Source: a virus. Taken from it: DNA of 46,337 bases. Below the pieces are notes generated by a model that did no database searches, had not been told where the DNA came from, and saw nothing but the letters and a program-made list of their open reading frames with translations. This document shows positions 39,188 to 46,337 of this stretch, one piece after another (position 1 is the stretch's first letter; every line of letters starts with the position of its first letter). The translations under genes were made by a program, and so were the position numbers. The stretch spans positions 1-46,337 of IMG/VR virus record IMGVR_UViG_3300037475_000228. One strand, given 5' to 3'.

Positions 39188-41089
39188 ATGGCTGACGCAC
39201 CCAATACATCTACTTACTTATTATTATCGCAAGATACGGACAATTTACCGAATTCACAGACTCTTGTAGCGGGTTCATCATTACAGTTAGTGTCTACGGG
39301 GGCAGGTGGTACTGCAACCATTACTCCTGTTCAAGCATTGGGGTCTTTGGCATCTTTAGCTAGTACTGGGATTATGACCTTTAATAATTCTGGAAAAGTT
39401 GTAGGTACAACTTCTTTTGCAAGTGATAGCACTCTTAACATTGCAAATCCTACAGGAGTAGGTGGTACACCTACATTTAGTGTTAATCCAGCATCCACTG
39501 TTCAATTGATTCGCGCATCTGCTAATGGCGGATCTAGTGTTGGTACATATCCTCAACTAAACTTTTCAGGTGTGAATGGAGCAAGTGTTTCTGTAACCCC
39601 TAATCCTGGAGAAAATAGATTTGATGTGGCTATTGATGGTTCTTCTGGAGCAGGTAGTGTTACTTCTGTAGGATTAACGTCTACAGGTTCTACATTAACT
39701 TTGACTGGTACAAACCCTATTACTACGATTGGGGTCATTAATTTAGATTTGACTAATACTGCAGTTACTCCAGGTAGCTATACCGCTGCCAACATAACAG
39801 TAAATTCCAAAGGTCAAATTACTGCAGCTTCTAATGGAAGTGGTGGAGCAGTAATTCCTTTAACAGATCTGACCAATAATTCTTTTGGTATAGGAGCAAT
39901 TAACACTCCAAGTGCTGCAGCAGATAATATTATTATGGGTACTGGGGCTGGTCCTGTGGGAGCTATTACTGGAATAAAGAATATTGTAATAGGAAAAAGT
40001 GCCAGTATTGCTGCAGGAGGCGATTCTGCTATTGTGATAGGTGACGCTAACACATCTGGCACAAAATCTATTGCTATTGGAGATGGGGCAGATGCTTCAC
40101 ATTCTTTCGGTTTTTCTATTGCAATAGGTGCTTCTGCCCGCGCGTTCGATGCCAGCACTATTGCTATTGGAACTTCGGCAAGTGCTTCAGCACCTGGAGG
40201 CGATTCTGCTATTGCGATAGGTGGAGCTTCTAACACATCTGGCACAAAATCTGTTGCTATTGGAGTTCAGGCAAGTGCATCAGCAGCTGCAGGCTTTGCC
40301 ATTGCGATAGGTCCTAATGCAGAAGCAGCTGATAACGGCTCCATTGCAATAGGTTCTGGTACCATTACCACAGGAATCAATTCCATTGCGATAGGTGCTA
40401 ATTCATCAACAACAGCTACCAATCAATGTGTGATAGGTGGAACAGCCATTCAGTTAGGTATTAGAACTAATAATCCAACTTATGCCATCGATGTGGGAGG
40501 TGGATCAAATTCTGTTAGTTCATCTATAAGATTAAGTCAGAATGCTTCCCCCGCTGCGCCTGCTTTAAATGCTGGTGGCGTACTGTCAGTTAATGCTTCA
40601 GATAATCTTGTTTTTACTAATTCAGTAAATAGTTATATATTAACCAATGAGCCAGTTATTGAAACCATTCCTTTAAAACTTAATAATGGATCAACATATT
40701 TTGATTTTACGGCAAGATTTTATAAAATTGGAAATTTAGTCAGTCTTACCATTACTCGTGCTGCTTTTTCACCAGATGTACCTGGTGGAACTTTTCTTAC
40801 CTCTGTAGGAAGTGGCTGGACCATTCCTGCCACTTTTCTTCCGTCAGCTCTTAATAATCTTTTCGGTATGGGAATGATAACTTGGGACAATGGTCTTCCC
40901 GATAATCCTGAATTATATGTACGTGTTTCATGCTCAGCAGATTCCGTTTTCACCATAAATCTAAATTCTATCACTTCTTATAACGGAACACTCTATGTTG
41001 CAAATCAAGCTGTGTTTGATGCAGGTCCTTATTATCTTGGATCCTTAGAAGCGCCTGGAATAGTTTGTAACTATTATGTAGATTCTTAA
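39188..41089 (+). CDS. Tail fibre with trimeric-adhesin (YadA-like) head repeats
   Basis: 633 aa. The N-terminal half is a Thr/Ser-rich fibre shaft. Residues about 264-415 contain many SIAIG units (SIAIGDGADAS, TIAIGTSASAS, AIAIGGASNTS, SVAIGVQASAS, SIAIGSG), the lefthanded beta-roll repeat of trimeric autotransporter heads. Residues about 490-633 are a globular tip domain that could bind the host. Part of the repeat region is duplicated at the DNA level. It is probably a trimeric receptor-binding fibre. Ribosome site AGGAGACC. Confidence 0.75.
   Translation: MADAPNTSTYLLLSQDTDNLPNSQTLVAGSSLQLVSTGAGGTATITPVQALGSLASLASTGIMTFNNSGKVVGTTSFASDSTLNIANPTGVGGTPTFSVNPASTVQLIRASANGGSSVGTYPQLNFSGVNGASVSVTPNPGENRFDVAIDGSSGAGSVTSVGLTSTGSTLTLTGTNPITTIGVINLDLTNTAVTPGSYTAANITVNSKGQITAASNGSGGAVIPLTDLTNNSFGIGAINTPSAAADNIIMGTGAGPVGAITGIKNIVIGKSASIAAGGDSAIVIGDANTSGTKSIAIGDGADASHSFGFSIAIGASARAFDASTIAIGTSASASAPGGDSAIAIGGASNTSGTKSVAIGVQASASAAAGFAIAIGPNAEAADNGSIAIGSGTITTGINSIAIGANSSTTATNQCVIGGTAIQLGIRTNNPTYAIDVGGGSNSVSSSIRLSQNASPAAPALNAGGVLSVNASDNLVFTNSVNSYILTNEPVIETIPLKLNNGSTYFDFTARFYKIGNLVSLTITRAAFSPDVPGGTFLTSVGSGWTIPATFLPSALNNLFGMGMITWDNGLPDNPELYVRVSCSADSVFTINLNSITSYNGTLYVANQAVFDAGPYYLGSLEAPGIVCNYYVDS
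40016..40265 (+). repeat. Duplicated DNA segment inside the fibre gene
   Basis: Bases 40016-40082 are nearly repeated at 40196-40265, both starting GGAGGCGATTCTGCTATTG and continuing with TAACACATCTGGCACAAAAT, with a 3-base difference in spacing. They encode GGDSAIVIGDANTSGTKSIAIG and GGDSAIAIGGASNTSGTKSVAIG. The repeats could expand or contract by recombination. Confidence 0.75.
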
Positions 41090-41100
41090 GAGAACAACCT

Positions 41101-41736
41101 ATGGCCTTCGTACTTACATATGAGTCATTAACGACAACTATTAGAGATTACGTAGAACGTCAAGATCCACGCTTCATTTCTAGCATCCCAGTATTTATTA
41201 TGCTGGGACAACGGAATTTAGCGCGTGATCTTAAAATTCTAAACTTTAAGAATGTGGTAACAGATGCTTTACAAACTGGTGTACAAATCGTTGAAAAACC
41301 CGGTGATTGGCTTAACACTTCTTATATAAATATCGGAACGGGAACAAGTTTTTTAACCAAGGTTCCATTGGAACTTAGAACACAAGAATATTGTGATACC
41401 TATTGGCCTGATGAAACACAGACAGGACAACCTAAGTACTTATGTGATTTTACCTACAATACTTTCAAAGTTGTACCCACACCTGATCAGAACTATCCTT
41501 ATCAGCTTTCATATTATAATTTGCCAGCTCTTTTAGATGAAACTAATGGAACCAATATCATTACAGCTACTATTCCAGATCCATTGCTTTATAGGTGTTT
41601 ATTAGAAACCGCTTCCTTTTTAAAGGACGATGAACGTCTTCCACTGTGGACTGATTATTATAGCAAATCGATACAAGCTGTTACCAAAGAAGACGTCGAT
41701 CGTATCAACGTTGGCTTTAATACGCAATCGCATTAA
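41101..41736 (+). CDS. Phage head-tail adaptor protein
   Basis: 211 aa. TYESLTTTIRDYVERQDPRFISSIPVFIMLGQRNLARDLKILNFK at the start, then PLELRTQEYCDTYWPDET and FKVVPTPDQNYPYQLSYYNLPALLDETNGTN, the consensus pattern of phage adaptor proteins between portal and tail. The end RCLLETASFLKDDERLPLWTDYYSKSIQ also agrees. Second adaptor-like protein beside 37519, so the connector may have two rings. Confidence 0.7.
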   Translation: MAFVLTYESLTTTIRDYVERQDPRFISSIPVFIMLGQRNLARDLKILNFKNVVTDALQTGVQIVEKPGDWLNTSYINIGTGTSFLTKVPLELRTQEYCDTYWPDETQTGQPKYLCDFTYNTFKVVPTPDQNYPYQLSYYNLPALLDETNGTNIITATIPDPLLYRCLLETASFLKDDERLPLWTDYYSKSIQAVTKEDVDRINVGFNTQSH

Positions 41737-41744
41737 GGAGATTT

Positions 41745-43946
41745 ATGACTATTCAAAATGTTTCATCATATGGAGCCGTTCAAACAGCTTATGTAAGTTA
41801 TACTTCTTATGACCTTGATATTGAAAATACTAATCTGGTACTTTTTTGGCCAACGCCTTATGCAACTTCTCCTAATATATTAGCAGCAACGACAAACTTA
41901 CGTTGTACAGCAGAAGGATGCAGCATCAATTTTCCTAATGCTAATGAAGTAAGTTTGGGGATGAATGTATTCATTAGAAATCCAGGAAGTGAAAGCGTTA
42001 GAGTAAATGATTTTAATGGTACTCAAATTGTTATGGTGCCACCAGGAATAGTTTTTTGGATTCAATTAACTGATTATACATTGGATAATGCAGGTGTGTG
42101 GGTTTCTATTCAACAAGGGGCTGGAACGTCCGCGGTAATCCCAGCTGAATTGGCAGGGCAAGGTTTAGAAGCTGTAAATACCAAGCTTAATACAGTAACT
42201 TTTGTTAAAGAACTGACATCTCTCCAGTCAAATTATGATCTTCTTCTAGAAGATCAATCTACTCTTTTAGTTGTATCTAATGGAGGAGAAAATAACATTA
42301 CCCTTCCTGCTTTTGATGCAGGATTTTATTTTTCAATTAATAATATAGGAGAAGGTACTGTAACTTTTACGCTTGATGGAGGAGTTAAGATAAACAATCA
42401 AGATGATTTTACTCTTTCTAGCACTCAAACTTTAACATTAATCACAGATGGATCAAATTGGTGGACTCTAGGACTTGGTCAATCAACTGGTTTCGTTGAT
42501 ACTTTCATTTCTATTAATTTAAGCCAATTTGTAGATATTACAACAGGGGGAAGTTTCAATCTGCCTCAAGGAATTCTTGATAACTTTATTCATCAATTTT
42601 ATTCAAATCTTGATAATGATCCTATAGAGGGAGATATTACGATTTATTATGGAGATTCCTCAAGCGATTGGTACGTCTCAAATTTTTGTCACACTGAAAA
42701 TGGATCATCTATAAAAATTCAAGCTGGTATTGTAGCAGACCCTCTTGGAGACCCGATACTATTACCTATGGATCAAAAATTAATTGTTTATTCTGCTGAG
42801 GATCCCATATCTGATATTTTACAAATATATTCTATACCAACCACAATTACTTCAAATACTATTTTATTAGAAGATGGTACACAAAGTGAGCCTTCTTTAA
42901 CTTTTGCAAGTGATCTCACTTCTGGATTATATTTACCCACTCAATATAACCCATCTATTGCTGCGCATGGAGCTACCATTGTTATTTTTAGTGGAACAAC
43001 AGCCACTCTTCCTCAGATTTTGGCTGATCGTGGTGCAAGTAGTCATGCAACATATTCATTTCAAACATCAACATCTTATGGGATGGGAACAGCTGGATTA
43101 ACTTTAGATTTATTTGCTGGAAATGCAGCTCCTGTTAGTAAACTTATGGGAAGTGGAACTGATACTAGTTTAAGTTTAATTGCAAAACCTAGTAATGCTA
43201 CAACTGTTCTATCTAGCTCCACAGGAGGAGCATTACTTACACATACAACTCCTTCATTTTCTTCTTCATTAAATCTGGTAGCATCAGGTGGCGCGTCAGC
43301 AACTTTAACTTTTTCTACAAGTGGGACTCCTAATTTAGTAATTAGCTCTTCAAATGCTTCTGGAACTGATTTTTTATCTACCAAACTTTCAGCATCTTTT
43401 CCAGTTAATATGAACTTAGATGGGGGCTCGCTAGATTCTACTATTAAGCTTACCTCTCCTAATGCCTCTCTCGTGGGAGCAGCGACAATAAGTGCTAATG
43501 CTACTCTTCCAGTTGGTACAGGTTTAACTCTTACCTATAGTGATAATCCTCTTACATATACATCTTATGCATTGTTAAATGGCACAACCACCTCCTCATT
43601 TTTTAAGGTTCAATCCTCTCTAAATGGAGGTAATTCTTCTTTAACTCTCACTGCAAATGATGGGGGAATTGGAACTATTACTAATAATAGCGTTTTGTCA
43701 GTTTCGATAAGTTCCACAGGCGTCGTTAGTTTTCCTCAAAGGGCGCCTACTTTAAATGCTGTAATGCCTACAGCTACGCTTCCTGGAACTACCATTTTTT
43801 TTGACGGGACAGACTGGATAGTACTTCCCCCTCCTGTAGATGGCTCATTATTAATATTTGATTCAGGTGCTCCTTCTTGGCTTGGTCCTGGCACCCCTGG
43901 TGACACGTTAAAAATGGGTGCAACTCTACCAGAATGGGTAACCTAA
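41745..43946 (+). CDS. Large fibre/tail structural protein, 733 aa
   Basis: Thr/Ser/Asn-rich beta protein. The N-terminus (about 1-300) has FWIQLTDYTLDNAGVWVSIQQG and WWTLGLGQ, seen in fibre bases or needle proteins; the rest is repetitive. The last 100 residues include TIFFDGTDWIVLPPPVDGS and a short GSGTPGDTLK-type turn, typical of fibre termini. Ribosome site AAGGAG. Probably a tail fibre or appendage, next to the gp10-like gene. Confidence 0.6.
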   Translation: MTIQNVSSYGAVQTAYVSYTSYDLDIENTNLVLFWPTPYATSPNILAATTNLRCTAEGCSINFPNANEVSLGMNVFIRNPGSESVRVNDFNGTQIVMVPPGIVFWIQLTDYTLDNAGVWVSIQQGAGTSAVIPAELAGQGLEAVNTKLNTVTFVKELTSLQSNYDLLLEDQSTLLVVSNGGENNITLPAFDAGFYFSINNIGEGTVTFTLDGGVKINNQDDFTLSSTQTLTLITDGSNWWTLGLGQSTGFVDTFISINLSQFVDITTGGSFNLPQGILDNFIHQFYSNLDNDPIEGDITIYYGDSSSDWYVSNFCHTENGSSIKIQAGIVADPLGDPILLPMDQKLIVYSAEDPISDILQIYSIPTTITSNTILLEDGTQSEPSLTFASDLTSGLYLPTQYNPSIAAHGATIVIFSGTTATLPQILADRGASSHATYSFQTSTSYGMGTAGLTLDLFAGNAAPVSKLMGSGTDTSLSLIAKPSNATTVLSSSTGGALLTHTTPSFSSSLNLVASGGASATLTFSTSGTPNLVISSSNASGTDFLSTKLSASFPVNMNLDGGSLDSTIKLTSPNASLVGAATISANATLPVGTGLTLTYSDNPLTYTSYALLNGTTTSSFFKVQSSLNGGNSSLTLTANDGGIGTITNNSVLSVSISSTGVVSFPQRAPTLNAVMPTATLPGTTIFFDGTDWIVLPPPVDGSLLIFDSGAPSWLGPGTPGDTLKMGATLPEWVT

Positions 43947-43947
43947 T

Positions 43948-45558
43948 ATGATTAATTATACCTGTACTGTATTAGAATCAAATCCCGGAAGGCAACGCGA
44001 TGGAACTGCTATTGCAACAGATAATCATATTAATAGCATCTGGACAAGATTCTATTTAGGGCAAGCACGCTCAATCCCAGGATACAATTGTGTTAATTTT
44101 GGAACCGAGGCCATTATAAGAAGTATGTTCTCTATTCCAAGAAATCAAACAATAAATGTATATCTTGGTAGAGCAGCTTCAGTTGGATATATAACACTTC
44201 CGCTTGATGACAATATTACAGTTTCTTCAGTGTTTGAAATAGATAGAACACCTACAGGATTCATATCTGATCCAGAATTTTTATGGAATTTTGATATGTA
44301 TACTTCTTTTCCAGCATTTGCTAATCCTCAAATTGTAGGGCAAGTTTCTCCTAATGCCAGTTCTATTAATAATACTACCGAAGGTAATATATATTATGGC
44401 GATATCACTACAAATACGCCTCTTACTCAATTGTTTGATACTAGTATGGTTGGACCTGACATACCAGTTACATGTAGCGGAGGAGTGGTTTTTATTGCAC
44501 CAGTTTTAGTTGCTTATGGAAGTAATGGACAAATTAAATGGAATGATCCTAGTGCTTCCGATCCCTTACATACTTGGACACATGGAGACGATCATGTTCC
44601 TTTAACAGCTACCATAGCTAACACAAAGATAGTTTATGGAACACCTGTAGTGGGAGCGGATGTACCCACAGCATTATTTTGGTCTTTAAACAGTTTGGTA
44701 AGGGTAAGTTATATACCAGTTACTGATCCAACCGGCACGACTACAATTAATCAATTTGTACCAACTCCCGTTGCCCAAGATACAACAATAATATCTGCAA
44801 ACTGTGTCGTAAGTTATAAGCAAACATTCTTTTGGATTGGAACTGATAATTTCTACATGTATGACGGTGTATGTCGTCCCATAAAAAATGAATTTAATGG
44901 AAGATGGTTTTTTGACCAAGTGAATTTACAATATGTTAATAAAATATTTGGAATAGTTATTCCTTCTTTTGATGAAATCTGGTGGTCTTTTACAACTAAA
45001 GATTCTACCGAAAATAACTGGGCAATCGTTTATAATGTAACCGGTCAATTTTGGTATGATACCCCTCTAAATCGTGCTTGTGGGATTCAAACAAACCTAT
45101 TCCCCAAACCTTTAATGGCTGATAGTAAAACGACTCCCATTACCTCTCGTACAGGAACTAAAAATAATTATCTCGTTTGGGAACATGAAACAGGAACTGA
45201 TAAAACCGTAGCAACGCAATCTCAACCCATTGTTAAATCATACTCACACCATTTTATTGATATATGTTCAAAACCCAATAGTCAAAATCGTCTATTAAGA
45301 AATAGACGGCTTGAACCTGATTTTTTAATGACAGGGAATATGACGGTTAGTTTTACAAACTTAATGTATGCAAGTGATTATACAAGTGGAAATGCAATTA
45401 TTGATGGTCCGTATGAATTTGATAGTTCTACCCAATATATAGATACTGCCAGCCAAGGGCGTTATGTGAGTATTACATTTACCAGCAATGAATTAGGTGG
45501 ATCATTTCAAGGTGGAAGCCCATTGTATGATTGGGAAGTGGGAGACGTGCAAACCTGA
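43948..45558 (+). CDS. P22-gp10/tail-tubular-B-like packaged-DNA stabilisation protein
   Basis: 536 aa. The second half, FFWIGTDNFYMYDGVCRPI, FFDQVNLQYVNKIFGIVIPSFDEIWWSFTTKDSTENNWAIVYNVTGQFWYDTPLNRAC, is the recognised pattern of podovirus proteins that plug the portal and hold DNA in the head. The length is close to the family's usual size. It begins one base after the fibre gene's stop and its stop overlaps the next ATG (TGATG). Confidence 0.8.
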   Translation: MINYTCTVLESNPGRQRDGTAIATDNHINSIWTRFYLGQARSIPGYNCVNFGTEAIIRSMFSIPRNQTINVYLGRAASVGYITLPLDDNITVSSVFEIDRTPTGFISDPEFLWNFDMYTSFPAFANPQIVGQVSPNASSINNTTEGNIYYGDITTNTPLTQLFDTSMVGPDIPVTCSGGVVFIAPVLVAYGSNGQIKWNDPSASDPLHTWTHGDDHVPLTATIANTKIVYGTPVVGADVPTALFWSLNSLVRVSYIPVTDPTGTTTINQFVPTPVAQDTTIISANCVVSYKQTFFWIGTDNFYMYDGVCRPIKNEFNGRWFFDQVNLQYVNKIFGIVIPSFDEIWWSFTTKDSTENNWAIVYNVTGQFWYDTPLNRACGIQTNLFPKPLMADSKTTPITSRTGTKNNYLVWEHETGTDKTVATQSQPIVKSYSHHFIDICSKPNSQNRLLRNRRLEPDFLMTGNMTVSFTNLMYASDYTSGNAIIDGPYEFDSSTQYIDTASQGRYVSITFTSNELGGSFQGGSPLYDWEVGDVQT

Positions 45559-45803
45559 TGCCAAATTTAACTTTACCAATTAATTTAGACTTTGAAAGGT
45601 GGGCAAATCAAATTCGCATTGATTTGAGTAAGTTCAGTATTCCTATTCATCAAGAAGAAGAAAATTGGAGAGATTGGGCTAATCAAATCATCATTTCCAA
45701 TTCAATAAAGAATGTTCCTCTTCCAACTGAAGAAGGTTATCCCAATCAAGAAGATTGGCGAGAGTGGGCTATTCGTTTCTATCAAGTAATGCAATCTCAG
45801 TAA
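45558..45803 (+). CDS. Small protein with three WA repeats, 81 aa
   Basis: The ATG at 45558 overlaps the previous stop (TGATG), so longer frames are unlikely. Three similar units: FERWANQIRIDL, WRDWANQIIISN and WREWAIRFYQVM, each ending near a Pro. It looks like a small trimeric or repeat virion appendage, as often seen downstream of gp10-like genes. No exact family. Confidence 0.6.
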   Translation: MPNLTLPINLDFERWANQIRIDLSKFSIPIHQEEENWRDWANQIIISNSIKNVPLPTEEGYPNQEDWREWAIRFYQVMQSQ

Positions 45804-45906
45804 GTAAAATAAAGTAAATTTGTTTATTTTTATATAGAATTTAATAAAATAAAGTTATATAATTTTATTATGAAATATAATTAATTTTTTAGACGGAGTT
45901 TTACTT

Positions 45907-46337
45907 ATGGACCCCTATCAATCCTATAACAATCCAGCACCAATGCCAGGCATGATGTATGCCCAGGGAGCACCTACTACTTATGCTCATGGAGGTAGGG
46001 TTCGAAAAAAATCTTTAACTTTGGCGCATATGTCGCCTAGTGAATTGCATGTTTTAGATCACTTACAAGGTGGTACTGAACGACATAATAAGAGTGGTGT
46101 TAGGTCTTATAGTCACTTAGAAGAACTCTTAAACAATCCTCATATCAGAGCTAATGTGCATCATCATGCACGGGAACATCATGCAATGGGTGGAGATGCT
46201 GGAATGAGCCCAGCTGAAGTCCATCACATGGCTCATTATGGTCGCGGTGGCGACACAGAAATGGCTCTCATTGGTCCTCATACTCATCACTTATTTAATG
46301 CAATGGCAGGATATTCCACAAGAAATCCCCATGACGG
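45907..46337 (+). CDS. His-rich GG-motif ejection-type protein (3' end outside the window)
   Basis: Starts ATG at 45907 with ACGGAG upstream and is open to the last base. MDPYQSYNNPAPMPGMMYAQ is followed by YAHGGRVRKKSLTLAHMSPSELHVLDHLQGG (GG at residues 29-30), then SYSHLEELLNNPHIRANVHHHAREHHAMGG and a His-rich repeat-like segment. It shares the signature with the protein at the window start, and both may be the two ends of one gene or neighbours in an ejection gene cluster. The first-base/last-base frames do not join, so this is not proven. Confidence 0.6.
   Translation, partial: MDPYQSYNNPAPMPGMMYAQGAPTTYAHGGRVRKKSLTLAHMSPSELHVLDHLQGGTERHNKSGVRSYSHLEELLNNPHIRANVHHHAREHHAMGGDAGMSPAEVHHMAHYGRGGDTEMALIGPHTHHLFNAMAGYSTRNPHD

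Overview
The window is an AT-rich, densely packed genome segment of a tailed, podovirus-like dsDNA phage. Its structural order resembles P22: small terminase, large terminase, portal, GroES-like protein, scaffold, coat, head-completion proteins, fibres, a gp10-like tail protein, ejection proteins. The same molecule carries plasmid-style functions: a replication initiator with a C-terminal DnaA domain-I-like region, a small serine resolvase, a ribbon-helix-helix DNA-binding protein, SSB and DnaA boxes. No phage integrase is visible, so a phage-plasmid lifestyle is the best reading (inference). The SSB looks alphaproteobacterial. With the low GC this suggests an alphaproteobacterial, possibly intracellular, host, but this is not proven.

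Layout: 1-3695 (+) two virion/ejection-type proteins, the first cut by the window edge. 3697-7304: small hypothetical genes, a repeat-rich noncoding block (3922-4543), a small lipoprotein, an RHH protein, SSB and the resolvase. 7483-11556: an accessory region with three proteins carrying export signals and a glycine-motif protein (8732-9619) that shares a signature with virion proteins. 11557-12714: a 1.1 kb noncoding block with three tandem, diverged copies of a small RNA gene on the minus strand, each with a promoter and intrinsic terminator. 12715-14821 (+): tandem winged-helix replication proteins and small regulators, then a putative origin (AT-rich tract plus a perfect DnaA box). 15023-17894: small genes including a duplicated CysRS-DALR-like protein, a VRR-NUC nuclease and an EF-Tu domain-II-like protein. 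17991-20182 (+): YqaJ/lambda-type exonuclease and RecT. 20184-21159: candidate lysis genes. 23536 down to 21226 (-): an operon of eight small unknown genes.

23728-45803 (+): packaging, head and tail module. 45907-end: the start of a His-rich, Gly-motif protein of the ejection type. Both window ends lie in ejection-type genes, which fits a circular or circularly permuted genome opened there, although the two ends do not join in frame and sequence may be missing.

The most unusual items are the minus-strand small RNA array (three copies with compensatory changes in two stems), a GG-x-[IVM] signature placed about 30 residues from the N-terminus in four unrelated proteins and found elsewhere in others, an attenuator-like/iteron region near 4.2-4.36 kb, a structured leader ahead of the capsid genes, and a duplicated CysRS-like domain protein.
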